The notes beneath the pieces were generated by a model. It was given only the letters and a program-made list of their open reading frames with translations. It was not told where the DNA came from and did no database searches. A stretch of 64,000 nt of DNA from Rhopalosiphum padi (taxonomy: Eukaryota > Arthropoda > Insecta > Hemiptera > Aphididae), in assembly GCF_020882245.1 (NCBI RefSeq), contig NC_083599.1:22702865-22766864 (forward strand), read 5' to 3'. Shown piece after piece: positions 36,501-51,320 of this stretch; positions within the stretch are counted from its first letter, which is position 1; the number at the start of each line of letters is the position of its first letter. The translations under genes were made by a program, and so were the position numbers.

Positions 36501-37609
36501 GCACACCATAATATAATGTATTATAAACTGAAGTTATGGGCAGAAAAGGGTAGAATAAAATAGCAATCGAAGACGTTCGGAGAAACCCCTTGGAGCATTA
36601 TGCGATAACAACCATCATCCCGTAAAGAGAAACGATATCGGTGGTAGTAGGTATAGGGGATAGTTATATATAAATATATACTACTCTGAGCCATGAAAGT
36701 GTCAAAATGTCAACGTTAACGTCGTCGTGTTTAAATTGAAGTAACTGCAAAATAATACGATGATATAATAATATTATATACTTAAGACTATAATGTTTGT
36801 ACATGAGCGGTGCCGCGGTTGTATATTAATACGTCGATAGAAATATAAAGGTAATGGGTATATAGTAACCTCAAATTTTTTATTACCTCAAAGTCTTAAG
36901 CAAAGAGAGAGGAATAAGTAAACTAAATAAACCCATCAAGGAGATGATGATTATATTTGAACACTGCTGTGATTTTATTTTATAGGTACCTGTTTCTTTT
37001 TTGCGATAAAAAACTAATTTCTATCAATCAATCGGCTTAGTATTGCAAGGAGGATTATTTATAAGTAAATTTGACATTGAATTTTTCTTTAAAAAAAAAT
37101 AAAAAAATATTCCCTCTAATAATAAGTAGTTTTAAAATAACTGTCAAGATAATACGTATGTTTATTCCTAATATTGTTATTCATTATAGTGGTAAAATCG
37201 TAAATTTAGGTATGTTAAAATATATTTGCATGTATATGGTGAATATATTTTATCATTTATTATTTTCTATCAAAGGATATTTTTTACATTAATATTTTAA
37301 TATATTTACCACTATATGTACACAAGAACAAAATATATATCAATCCTTATACCTTCTTTTTGTTTACAAGTTGTATAATGTATGTTATAACTACCTACAC
37401 AGTATCCATTTATAAAAATGCCGTTTTAATTTCAAATATGCATTTATATGCAGTAATAATGCAAAAATATGTAAAATTAAATTTTTAATATAGTTTTCTA
37501 GGGTTATAAAATATATTTATAGATCACTAAAATTATTATGACCTTTCTATAGTTAAATAGAAAAACTAGCCGTCATCGACGTATTTTACTATCTCTACTT
37601 TAAAAAGTT

Positions 37610-38185
37610 TCGTTTTTATTATCTGCAGTGTTCATTGCACATCATACAACGGAGATGCGATATTGTATGCGGCGATTGGCATGAATCAAAGATGGGTTTA
37701 GCCGCCTATGGGTTAGCAGGGTTACAAATATAAAATATTATGACAGCTGTGGTGGCAATGGGTATAGTGAGTGTCAGATGGGTCTATAAACCTACATGCA
37801 TTGAGGTCAGTGTCGTCATTGCATCACGACGAGTATATAATAATTTAATTATACTGCGGCAAAATATCGCCAATCGACAAAGAAACGACATAATAGTTGT
37901 TGTATAATATAAATTATGACGGTGTTTGCTGCACCACTGTCGAACGGATTTCTGCGAACAGCGAAATTCAATTATCCAAAACTTCAAACGGTCGGCTGCC
38001 GTACAGTTATCATGATGGGGGAGGGGAGCGGCGTGGTTAGTGTAGCCCTGGGTAATAATAATCAGCAACAACTACAAGCTCCCGCCGTTATAATATGTTT
38101 AGTGTATACCTATAGTATACAGGACGATTCACCAATAATGATCACCTCATCCACTCCTATAATAATGAGTTTATTTGAATTGTGA
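37610..38185. other. GC-richer intronic stretch
   Basis: Local GC is higher than in the surrounding intron (GGAGATGCGATATTGTATGC, GTCGGCTGCCGTACAG). An 89-codon plus frame (37916-38185) begins at an ATG but has no splice support and its minus-strand counterpart is also open, so composition is the likelier cause. Possible regulatory element. Confidence 0.2.
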
Positions 38186-41100
38186 TTTTGGAAATACTCG
38201 AGTATGGTTATGAACCATATTTTTAATTACTTGGATTTATTTATATCATTTATGAGTGTCCGGCGCGGCTATAGAAACATTTTATTTTCAAATGGAACCC
38301 AACATGTTTTACTGTAATTCATTATTCAGATGATTGACATTATTTTATTACATTGTATATGAAAACAAATTCAAAAAAGTGATTTTTTGAGTTATTAAAT
38401 TTTATTTACTAAGAACAATAATCCTTAAAACGGTTTTATAAAAATATATATCTATAATATTTCAGGATTTAATATTTTAATATATTGAATATTGAAAGAT
38501 TAATTACTATAATTTTTTAATCATCACATCCATATCTTTCAAACCTATTAAAATGGACTTAAATAAATAAAATTTAAATACATCAGATTTACTAGTTCAA
38601 ATTGAGATTTAGATATTTACATCAACATTTAAAAAAACGGCGATTTTTATTTGGAAATAAGAAGTCGGTATTACTACGAGACACTCCTTACGCGGTATAA
38701 AAAATCTAACTTTTTTAAAACATAGCCTTTTAATTAAAGGTATATTTAAAAGTTTTAAAATCAGAATAATTCAAATCAATTCATTATTAATGGAAATGGT
38801 GGATGTGACTATGTTTGTGTGAATCGCCCTATACATACGAGTATACACTATACCGTCACATTTGTAGTTGTCGCCGTAGTTGGATATCCGTCGATGCTGG
38901 TAGTGGTTTCCTGAATTCAATTAAATTATACATGTTATAAATACAAAGAGGAAAGAGTATTTAGCAATTTATTTCGATGGACGCTTTTATTTATAATGCT
39001 ATAAGGATTGATTGAATATATACAGGCGCACACTTCCATATCAGCCATGAGCCAACCATCGTAATATTATATTTGGCCGCTCTATCGATTTGTCGAATTT
39101 AACTTAAATTTTCTTGTAATAAATGTCATCAGTCGTTACATTTTTTTAATTTGGGAAATTTTATAAATTGATATGCGCTGTCTTAAAAACTACATGCAGT
39201 GGTGGTGGCGTAGCGTTAATAACGATAATATACGTATATGGTTACAGCAGCTTAGTTGAGAGGCAAAAGGGCCCAATCTCTGATTAGACGTAGGTGAAGT
39301 TAGTCATCTCTCACAATTCTCGACCAACCAATTTATTAGAAAATTATGTACTCATTTCATAAATTGGTAAAGGAAACTACTTGAAAATTTTATTGTACCA
39401 GACTGGAAAATAATTTTCAAATAAATTTGTGATGGCGAGTAGTAAGGGAATAAACTTCAAGCACGTCCTGATTGGCTTAATTTTTTTAAATTTTTCTTGA
39501 TATTTTAACATCACTTAACTTTATAATATTATGATAAAATAATATGTAATTAATACATGCACATGGCCACAGATATATTATATATTTGTTTCCGACTGTA
39601 TGTGGGCTTGAAGTAATATAGATAATTATTAGAATAAACCACGATAGAAATTTTTGAAATTTTCTAAAAAAAAAAGGACTTTTTATTGCTCCCCCCCTTT
39701 TTAAAATTGTATAGTGTTATATTGTATAGCTTCCTTCATCGCCAACTTTTATTAACGATTTTGGTTCACAATCAATCAAAATCATTTTCAATCCGGATCA
39801 ACAATAATATCCTTTTAACCACGGCGCGTCATATATAAAGTCGTGTTTGGAGAAACACCATTATCATCCGGTGAATGTGTACCACCCAATCACTCCATGT
39901 CACTTTATTTTGGAATAACTTTTATTTTTACTATTGTTATCGCTGTGACTGTCACAAATCTAAATTAAAATTTTACATGATTTTATAGAGGATGGTTATA
40001 CTAAATCATATTTTTAAAGGCAATGGTGGTTAATCGTCTGTCAGTCTGGCGAATTCGTAAAATGGTAATATATTTTACCTTGAATTAAAAATAACATGAT
40101 TTCAGTGGAATATAGTTTTTTCTAATGATTCAGGGAAAATAAATAAAAAGGTAAAATAAATAAAAATAATAAAATTTGAAAATTGTTTATATTTTTTTTA
40201 AATATTTCTATTATTTTTTTACAGTAATTTAAAATTTTTTAATTTCAGTATTTCATAATAGTATTATTTAGGTTTAAGTAAATTTCTATTTTAAATTTTA
40301 TTCATACCACTCACTTATTATACTGTAATAATATATTAAATAGATTTTAAATTTGCTATCGAAGTATCAAAACATTAGATATTTTGTATAAATATTATTG
40401 TTACTATAAGGTTATAATACAATATATTAACATTGTGTAATATGAAATATTTGAAAATTAAATAATAACTAGATGCCTGAAATGATTTTTATTTTTTTTA
40501 TATCAGTAGCTTTTAACCGCTATGACGTAAACATATCTTTGATGTGTTACGAGCGTGAAACTGTTATGCATTTTTTTTTTAAATTGGGAGCTGCCGAAAG
40601 CCCGAAAACGTTAAATCGTGTATGTTTAACTTTGAACTAATATCGTAGCGCGTCGTGATTTCAAGAAAACATTCATTAGATACTAACTAAATTCTCAACT
40701 AAACCGACTATTGATTATAATATTGCAGTCCTTTAGGCATATATTGTGTAGTATTTATTAGTATTATGCATAGGTTATTGACAGTCTGTGGAAATTGTAT
40801 TATAAGACTTAAGGTACTATATCCGTAGTACGTATAACCGAACGTTGTACGTCGATAGGACTTGGAGTTCCGTAATAATTTTATGAAACATGAAATGTGA
40901 AATTGGATGAAAAACAACCACTAATCCATATAAATATTTAATGAAACGCGATTATTTATTTTTTATTTAATTTTAATTTTTAAGTTTTTACATTAAAATA
41001 TGTATTTATAATTAATTTTTGCTATACTCGTATGTGCAGTGATTTATATAACAGCAACTTCCTATGACATTTTATTATCAAACATAAATTAATAAAAACA

Positions 41101-44100
41101 AATAAATACATTTTTCTAGAAATTAAGTTTAGCATATACATTTTTATAGTTATAAATAAATACAGAATGCTAATTTATTTAAGTTTCAGTTAGGTATAAT
41201 TAATAAATTTAATAAAATAATTTATTTAACTATAAATTTATCGGATGAAATTAACAGCTGAATTTAATATAATATGAATAGATTTCCATTTGAATGTCTG
41301 TCTATAAATTCAATAATGAAAGCAAAATTACACAATGCGATTGGTTGTTATTTATTTCACGAAATAAATAAATAAGGTACACATTATATAGGTACTTCAC
41401 ACACACACAATATAATTGAAATTCATGAAACTATAATATCTATTTAGTCACCGGTTTTTGAACGTAGATTTGACATAGGTTCATCATATTATATCGATAT
41501 ATTTTCTGATGTATATTTTTACATACATATAATGTTATTGTGTTATCTCGAAGACTGATGTTGAATCATCATTGTTTTATGAATATAGAATACAATATAA
41601 TGCACTATATATAACTATATAGGTATTTTGTATAATTGTATATGTTTACCGATTCCTGCCTCCTATAGATACTATATGTTTCACAATACCTGTCAGCTAG
41701 TGGCTGTTTATCTGGTCGAATCACTTAAATGTTGCAGAGGACCGGGAACCCTCGCCACTAACAACTTTCACTGTCATGTAATTTATATTGCAGGGTAGCT
41801 AACTATGCATACTATGCATGCTAGTGTAGTAGTGTGTAAGACAGGCGACTGCGTGGCACGACATAATTTATTTATTTTTCACATGACTACTTGCTGTTAG
41901 TTGTTACCGATATATAATATAAGAATATTATACATTTCTACTTTACATGTACGTAGTCAAACCTTGTTAACATAATATTAAAAGCCTATAGGTACACACC
42001 TACACTATCTAGCCGAACACAACGCGATACTCAATTACATCTAGGTACCCGTAAGCGGAAATCGTATAATAATATCGAAATAATAGTAATTTGGTGGTTG
42101 AGGGCTAACTACTTATAAAATTCAGTAAAAACGATTTTATCACGTTGTTCGAGATTCAAATTCAGAAAACTCACAAATTTTTCCGTTTTAAAGACTTTAT
42201 ACCTATCATACGATTTGAAAATGTGATAAAATATCTTTCCGAAGTATTTCTTATATAGCAATTTAGAAATATCAAAAAGACACAATTTTATTTAAAAAAC
42301 GTTTTAAATTCAAATTTTCGGTCTCTTTTGCTCAGAATTGTTTTTTGCATACATATAGAGATTTATTGTATTTATTGAGTTCAAAAAAACTATTCAGTAA
42401 AAACAAATGCTTTCTGGTATTTTTCAAAACAATGACGGTTGGTTGCGGTCCATAAAACATTTCAAAGCAAATAGGAATATTTTTTAGTCAAAATATTTAC
42501 CAATTATACAGATGGAATATTCTGTATACATATATTAATATTTTTTTATTGACCTTTTTGACAATGATTATAAAATAAAATAATATTACAATTAATTTTT
42601 TTATTTGTTTTTTAGTAGGCTTTATTTTAAGCCCCCCTCCCTCTAATTTCCGCCAATAAGTATATCTCTGTATATTTTGTTACCGATGGTTACTTCTTAA
42701 ATTTGACCATTAGCCTCAATAGTTTTGTTACACGCCATCTTGTTTAAATTATGGCTTAGAACCGGCCATGCAAGAGTTTTGTTCTATCGAAAAAGTATTA
42801 AATATTTAAAGTACTAGTGTCATGTTTTGGTAAGACAATTTTATCTTTGTCCAACGTTCATAGCTTATACATTTATAACATTATACAAATTACTAGGTAT
42901 TTATTAATTAATAGTACACTTATTTAATTAGATTTTTTCCCATCTTTTATTAAATATTACAACTCGTAAATAATACACATTTTATAAATTAAAAGTTGAA
43001 TTTATACGGTTAGCTGAGACTAATTTGTTTGGTTAATATTGATCGGTTTTCATTGTATATGTACTTTAAACTGTCTTCCAGCCAACCAGAATTTGATCGA
43101 TAGCACCAGAACTAACCATGACAGAATGTCATTGAAACATTTTTTATCTCTATTTATATTTTCTTTTCACATTTATCATAGTTATATATCCGTGTTTGTT
43201 TCGAGTAAAGGAATCTAATTTATCAAATGAATTGTCATGGAAAATATTATGCAACTCTCTTTGCAAACATTTTTAGATATTTACTTTAAACATATTTTAA
43301 ATTTAGTAGTAATTAATATTGATTAAAATATATTTAAATAATTCGCTTGAAAATAAAAACATTGAACAAAAATCATAGACATTAGATATTATTATTCGTT
43401 ACCTGTAGTTACTACAGTGTAGTAATTGTTTTCTTTTTCGTTAGTCTTTTAAAACAATCAAAACTATAGCTAATACAAATAAAAATGATAGAAAATAAAA
43501 AAATATAAATGAGAAATGCAAATAATGGCTCAGCATTACAGTATATAAATGCATTCTACATAATAAATGAATGTATTAGGGTGTACCTACTACCTATAGG
43601 TCCTATACAATCAGAAGCACTCAGTAGCCAAATATAGTTTATTTTTAAAAGCCAAGAAACTCTAATTAAAGATCCCTGGTTATGTAATTGGATAAATGTA
43701 AGTTTCTACACATCATAAAAGAAAGCCGTTAGGGTACAGAGTAAATAAAAACTTTTTTTCGTTTTAATTATTTCTTTAAGAATGATGTAATGTATCTTGC
43801 TGAATACGAGTTCATATCACAATAAAATACAAACATATTGATATAATATATAAGAAATACTCCAAGCTATCCGTATGCTTTTGATGAATGGTCGAATACG
43901 TCTTTGTACCAGGGCATAATACCCATACTTATATAGTTATATAGTAATAGGGTAGTTTCATTTGAGGTAGTAATACATGATACATATAAAAAATATTTTC
44001 ATTTTAACCATTTTAAATAAATATAAAAATATGTAAGATAATTTATTCGTTTTACTATAAACATTACACTATAGCTTTAGGCTTCATAAAAAATCTATTT

Positions 44101-45039
44101 CAATATAATATACACAAATAATATATTTAATAATAGTTACACATTAGTATATCATGATTTATTTAAATAATTGTACAAAAATGTGTTCATGTTGAACATA
44201 TTTGTGTAAAAAAAACAATTATTATAAAACATAATATTAATCGAAGATTAGTCTAAGATCTTGAAGAGGATGTTAGATGTTTAGAAGGGTTAGTAGCCAT
44301 AGATTCATATTCACCTATATCTCACAGACAACAGCTATATAAATATATATAATAATAATAATAACAACAATAGGTATTTTATTAAATTTACAGTTTTTAA
44401 AAAGTGTTTGTAATAAATATTAGTGTTTCGAATTAAATAATTTCAATACTATAATAGCATTTCAAATATTTTTAAAAATATTTGGTTTTAGTAAAAATGA
44501 TCGGGAATATTTGAAATTATAGACAATGTTAAAATATACTGAATTGTCATAATATAACTGTGATAATTTATGATTTACAACATAACAATAAATATTAAAC
44601 AAACAATTTAATTTTAATACTATAAAATATATAAATTTTAAAGGTATTCTAAATAAAGCATTCGAAAAACTTTCAATATTACTCAGAATAAAGTATTAAT
44701 ACTTTTGGGAAAACAAGAAAACAAAATTATTCCAAGTACTGTATATTATATATTTTCGGAATACTAACCAAGTCTGTAAATTTCTATATTATAAATAGGT
44801 AAAGACAATACTGAATACTTATACATTTTTAACTGGCAAAATATTATGTACATACAAATTATAAGCATATTACCTAAATATAATCGTTATTATTTAGAAA
44901 TAAAAACTAAAAGTCATAACTTAGTGTAATTTATTTTTATTTACGATTGCATTGGGAGTTAATAAATAAGAATAACTAGATATTATACTCTTGTGAATAT
45001 TTTAACAACACATCATATCACGTGTATATTTTATAACGG

Positions 45040-45400
45040 CATGTCAGCATAGCAAGTTTTCACAAAACGTGTTAACGTATTCAGTCAATGTCTTGTTTAT
45101 TTATTGAATTCGGCGACCCACGTTCGTATTTTCTTCGACTGATTTTTTTTTACGCTCCATCGAAAACGTATAACAACAAAGCCACAAGGGATAACAATAA
45201 TAATACTACAACTACTATTACTAATAATAATAGGTAATAATTGGTCGTAGGCGGTAAGGTAGGTAGTAAAGCAGAAATCGATGACGACGACTGCGCTGAG
45301 GCGAAGTTCTGTACTAGTCCCCTGCCGCCCAAACGCCCAAGGCCTGCAGAGAGTACAGGACGAAGCCTGGTTATTGTGGTCGGAAAATAATACGCCGTGG
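45040..45400. other. GC-richer intronic stretch
   Basis: Contains CCCTGCCGCCCAAACGCCCA and GACGACGACTGCGCTGAGGC. The 60-codon minus frame includes a run from a TAATAATAA-like repeat and is not convincing. Possible enhancer or unannotated noncoding exon. Confidence 0.2.
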
Positions 45401-47303
45401 GTTATTCTTTTCTAATAATATAATATAAAGTTATCTTAACAACAATTGTGTATTCAGCCATATATGTCTGGAAATATGGAATTACTTTTAAATCAAGAAT
45501 TTAATTCGGGGCCAACTCAAAGTGGTTATTAGATGGCCATTTTTTCAAATACAATTTTCTTGTAGCTTGAACTACAATAATAGGTTTATTTAATAAAAAT
45601 TGCACACAAATAATTAACTTATTTACTCGTACGAATAAAATATTAAATATGTCGAATAATAATATATTATTTATATACTTTTTAATTTATTTCAATTCAA
45701 ACCAAGTGCGTCACATGGATTAATTGATAAATTATTATTTTAATATAATAAGGAAATATTATTAAACGAAATAGTTCTACACCAAACACATTTTTAATAC
45801 ATATGATAAAATATTTTTATTTATGCAAAATATTTTTTTTCTAAGATTCTGCGATTGTTCAAACACTTTTCCACGGTTATTTAGCAGTGCAAAGCGAAGC
45901 AGTAAAATAAATATAATATTATGTACAAACTTAAAACGCGTAAACGCTACTTATTGATTATTGATTAATTGAACGTTATTTATTGCAAAATGAAAATTGT
46001 GTGTATAATGACAACGATTAAGAATTAAATTAAAAATACTGTACTCATTTTATGGATTTTTTTATTTCATTCATTTTGATGAATAGACAATATAAAATTT
46101 TATTATATTTTGACCACACAACGGATTTACCTTAGGGACTCGATAAAAGTGAAAATGGATTTAAAAAAAGAAAATATTTCAATTAGATACCTCGTGGCTC
46201 ATGTGTTTTTTTAAATCGAGTTACCAGTAGGGATAATACTAAGTTCATAAAAGTTTAGATAAAAATATGTGATGTAATTTTTTTAAATTATTTTTTTCTT
46301 GATCATTAATTCAATAAGAACTAATTAATTAGAAAATCAACAATAATATCGGACATTAAAAACAATCTCAACTTCGAGGTCCTGGTGCATTAAACCCACT
46401 ATTCCTCTGCGCGGAACCCGATATTGTGGGTATACAGTGGGTTTTCGGCTAAACTAAACCTATAAAGTATAAAGTATGAAATAAAGATTGGTTGATACGC
46501 TACTTCCAATTACCTCAAAATTTAAAATTTCCAATCAAATATTCACCACTAAATTGATCGTTAATTATAAATATTATGACAACAGTATAATTCATTTTTT
46601 TTTTGTTTGGCTCGCGAACTCTTTTGAATTTGTAAATGTGGCCTGACTGCCTGAGAGTCTAAAAAGGTTGGTGACCACTAGTATATTATACTCGTATTAT
46701 TACTTTTACCTTGTTTTGTACAAAAACAATATTAATAATAATATAAAGTATATTATCGTTAGAAATTGTCTAATATATTTATTCTTTATTGAATATTATG
46801 TGCGTGACAAATGATAGATATTTAATAATGTATAAAATATTTAAGATAGGTGTACGTTGTATTATGTATATAATATAGCGACAACAGACGATTGTTGTTA
46901 CTTAAAAAAAATGTAATACCGTATACGCATAGTGTTTTCAAGTAAGTATACGATATAGTGACATGTTTACACTTTTCATTTTACACGTTATACCCGTATA
47001 CAGTCCGCTGAATACGGATATAATATTACGGTTTGAGCATTATTATGTGTGTGACTATGAAGACGTTATCCGTCAAAATAACAACCCCCTTGAATAGTTG
47101 AATGTGTTTTTCTGCGGTGGATTATTACTCATGTGCCACAACAAAGTAAAAATGAAAATGAAAAAAAAAAGGTCGGTATTAAATTCTACCACTTTTAACA
47201 GTTTATTTTTTATTTATAATATTAATTTTTGCAATATAATATTATAATTTTCCATTTGCAGTTCTTTTTTAAAATGTTAACAGAGATAATATTCATTGTA
47301 CTA

Positions 47304-47920
47304 CAGTTGAATCTCGATAGTTCGAATCTTTGATAATTCGGAACTTTCGGTAATTCGAAATAAATGCTCGTTCTTTCTTGAAAATCACACGGTAATTAGA
47401 ATAAAAACAATTCATTGAAGTACATTCGATACATTGAAATTACATTTTGGAAAAATTGAGCTCTATCAGGTGACGTGACAATTTGAAGTTATATCCGTTT
47501 AACGTTCGGAAATTCGCAGCATATTTACCAAATGTATTTTTATAATCATTTCGTTAATGAAAACATAAAAATAAATTGAATAAAAATTTAATCATAATTG
47601 ATTTCTTAAAAAAACAATTATCTTTTATAATAATAATTTAATGTACATGGGTACCTAATAATTATAATATATTTAATAATAATAATTTTATAATTACATT
47701 TTAAAAACAATAAAAAAAGCTACAAATAGGTGTAATGCCGAATAAATTGCTAAAATATTTAATAATTATAATAATAATAAACAATTTTTTTTCAAACTAT
47801 CAGTAATTTGAATTTTTTTTTTGATCTCGATATTACGAGTTACTCAGCAATTTGAACTCTCATCGGTAATTCGGAATTTTTCATAAGTCCTACCAACTTC
47901 AAATTATCGTGAGTCGACTG
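47304..47920. mobile_element. Complete pogo-type MITE, 617 bp
   Basis: Left end CAGTTGAATCTCGATAGTTC, right end TTATCGTGAGTCGACTG, flanked by TA on both sides (47302-47303 and 47921-47922). Subterminal GGTAATTCG words near both ends continue the symmetry. No transposase reading. The ends match those of the transposase remnant at 16653, which suggests that the same family mobilised it. Confidence 0.8.
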
Positions 47921-50900
47921 TATATGTCGATTTTACTAATTTTATGATTTGAGTATAGTTGTTAAAATTTGTCCAAATTAGTATTAAGGGTATTATAAAT
48001 TTATAATTTTCTGGTAATAAAGTAAATCACAATAAAATACTAGAATAATCGCACTGCTAATTTTAAATATTAATAAACAGTCTTAGAAATATATGAAGTT
48101 TTAACAATTTGGTGACTTATAAAGTAATTTATCTAAATAAAATATTTGTAATATCTGTGTCGTTAAAAAAGTTGATTATTATTAAATATAATTTTAATAG
48201 AACCTTTAGGTTAATATAATTAATACTATTATAGTTATGTACAAATGCTATAACTCTTTAAGTACACACTGTAGTTTACTATGTTCAATTTTTATCTACC
48301 TACACTGTTGTTTTTGAGTTTTAAATACAACTGAATTTTGATACTTATACCAGTATTTTTGTATTAATTTATAAATATTTTTTTTTGTGAATAATTTGCA
48401 AACAATGAAACTTTTCAATTCTTAATATTTTTCAAACAATAAATGTTGTTATATTATTTAATAATCATGCTAACGGCATATACAAATGCAACTTTATTGT
48501 TTTCTAGCAATAAAGTATACATTTTTCTTTATATACCAAACGTGTACAACTTTTCAGTTTTCACAAATTCCGATCAACAATAAAAATCTTTATAAATACT
48601 GCTGGTCAATGGTCATGTATGCTTTCCACTGACCTTTTTTCTTTTTCGTTTTCAATATTAATTGTTATTTTCACAGATAAGCACAGTAAAACGGAACTAT
48701 ACAATGCTCAATACAATGATGTTATTTTGCATCTTTATCGAAAACAAAATGTATTTCTTCTATAAGTGTCTATATTAGTTATTTTGTTTTGATATTTTTA
48801 TCTCTATTAACGTTTGTATTAATGTGTGTTCTAAGTGTTTGATTCATATAAGTTAGCAAATCTCATTTCAATACTGCAGGCACATTTCTTTTTCGGAAAT
48901 AGATTTTCCCAATAAGTTGTCATTAATTCATTTTAACTATTTAAAAGTATTAAAGCTATTAAAATCACGAGAATTCGTACATTTTTTTACAATATTAAAA
49001 AATGTATAAATCTTCCAATTTGTATGGCTGAAAATTGAATACCTACGAAGTTCTTTATATAAGTAGAATATACTAAAATCATACTTAAAAGCGAAGTTAA
49101 AATTTAAAGGAAAATAGATATTTAAACGAAAAATAACGATTCAATTAGTAATTAGGTAGAACAATTTTTCTAATATGTTTTTTTATAATTTTTGATATGT
49201 TTGGTAGAACGATTACCCACTTTCTAGTTTCTACCCCTTTTAAAAATTAAATTTATCATATTAAAGTTATTGTATGTATAATATGAAACCATTAAATTAT
49301 TTAAATTATTAAATGTAATATTCTTTAATTTGATTATAGTAAGTTCTTAAGAAAAGGATAAATTAAAATGTCTTAAATTTTAAATCGTGTCAAGAAATTA
49401 AACAAGATTTTTTATTGGCTTTTCGGTGAATCACTTTATGACTTTATGAGTATGTTGGAGAACATTGACATTTGAACTTTGAAAGTTGCTTCTATTACAT
49501 ACGAATGATTAACAATCTATTTAATTCAATGAAATTACGGTTTACAAAACTGTTAAACTGGAACTTTTTGATACCTATTAAAACAAATAAGAATTTGTAA
49601 GATTTATATAAATACATTGCATAAAGATACGCATTCAAGTTTAATAAAGTATTTAATTTAAATTATCTTTAAAAATAAAGATTTTTACTAAAGATTAGGA
49701 GTGCAAAATATTTAGAAAGGTCTCAATTTATTCGATAAACATTTACATTTTTTGTTCAGAATTGGCATTACATAATTTATAACGTAGGTAGGTACACTGA
49801 AAAATGAGTCAAAGCAGTGAGTTAATTAAATATTTAAAAATATTTTATAGTACAGTATAACTGTACGTATACAATATAGCCAATATAAGTACATAATTAT
49901 AATTTTTTTACTTTATCATTTAACATTATGATAGATTTAATTTTTAATTTTTGGAAATTCAGTGAATTTAAGTTGAAAATAAACAATTTTTCTCCAATCC
50001 TATTTAAAATGTCTAATACAGTATTTTTATGAAACACCTTCTGCGCCGCATGAAATACTTCTGAAGTTCTGACTGCTGCTTGTATGTTGATATTTATTAT
50101 TAGTAACACAGCTAAGTACTTTTTTTGTAATACATATAAATTATATTATGAAAATGGGTTAATTTTGTTTAGTTGATTAAAAAAATAAAACCACCCTGAC
50201 ATTACTCTTTAAAAAAGCTTGTTATGTTATTATTAAAAAAAAAATTTTTTTTTTATATTGTTAGTTGTTGAAAATGTGTTTAAACGATTAGTGGATTAAA
50301 TTTAATTATTAAATTACCAAGTAGGTATTATTCGATAGGATATCAAAATGTTTTCAAAGTAATGGGTTGTTGTGCCTACAACTTTATTTTATAGAGGTTT
50401 AGAGTCTAAACTTTAAACCCACTGAGTTAATAGAATAATTAAAATAATATTTTTATATTTTACCAGGTACTATAATAATTAGTTAAATGATTATTTAGCC
50501 ATACTGAAGATTGTCTTCATTTAACTATGAGAATCAACTATTAATAATTATTTCATTTGTTACTCCATGTAGAATATTTTTTAAATTATAATTTTACTTA
50601 TATGGGAGTTGGATGTTTGGGTGTACTCGTATTTACTTAAAATCGCGTGGGCCACGTGATTGCGTGATGAACAATTTGAGAACTTCATGTCAGGCAGTTG
50701 TTTTATTTAGACAGATAAATTCCACAGCCAAAAATAAGCACGACTATACAACCATACTTATTATATTTATATTTTGTATTTATAACCTTTGATTTCCCAT
50801 ACATTTATCGTTTATCTTATTTATTATTTATATTAAACGTGCGATATACAAATACATATAGTTCAAACTTTTCAATCCAATTCGTTATAAATTAAATTTA

Positions 50901-51197
50901 TTTTACTTTTAATTACTTATTAAGTTCATAATGAAAGTACAATACAGTTTGATAACTATAGAAAGTGTTGAATTGGTGATGTATACAAGTATCAATCGTA
51001 TAGAATACTTAAAAACATATAATATCTTTTATTGATAATAGGTTTATGCTTATAATGGAGAATTACACACAGGTATATGGCTACAAGAAAGAAAAATAAT
51101 ATAAACTTATTATTTTTTACTCAACTTAACTTAACAATAATTCTTGTGTTACACGATTCGGTAAAAATCTATGCTAAAATATACTAGGTATACAAAT

Positions 51198-51320
51198 CAA
51201 GTTTAAATGACCCATGGTTATTTTAAGGTAAAAAGGGTATCCGCGCGTGATCAAAATGGACTATAAAAGTGTGCTCAAATGACCTATAGTATTTTTAGGG
51301 TGAAAAAGGTACTCGTGCGA
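51198..51320 (+). repeat. Two diverged copies of an about 70-bp unit
   Basis: TTTAAATGACCCATGGTTAT...AAAAAGGGTATCCGCGCG and CTCAAATGACCTATAGTATT...GAAAAAGGTACTCGTGCG follow one another with the same word order. Confidence 0.55.

Noticed and set aside
37916..38185. 89-codon ORF as a gene
   Set aside because: Both strands are open, no splice sites or family, and it lies inside the long intron; composition is the simpler cause.
46606..46680. hAT-type end (AGGTTGGTGACCACTAG)
   Set aside because: Looks like a common MITE terminus, but no partner end or duplication is present, so it was not listed.
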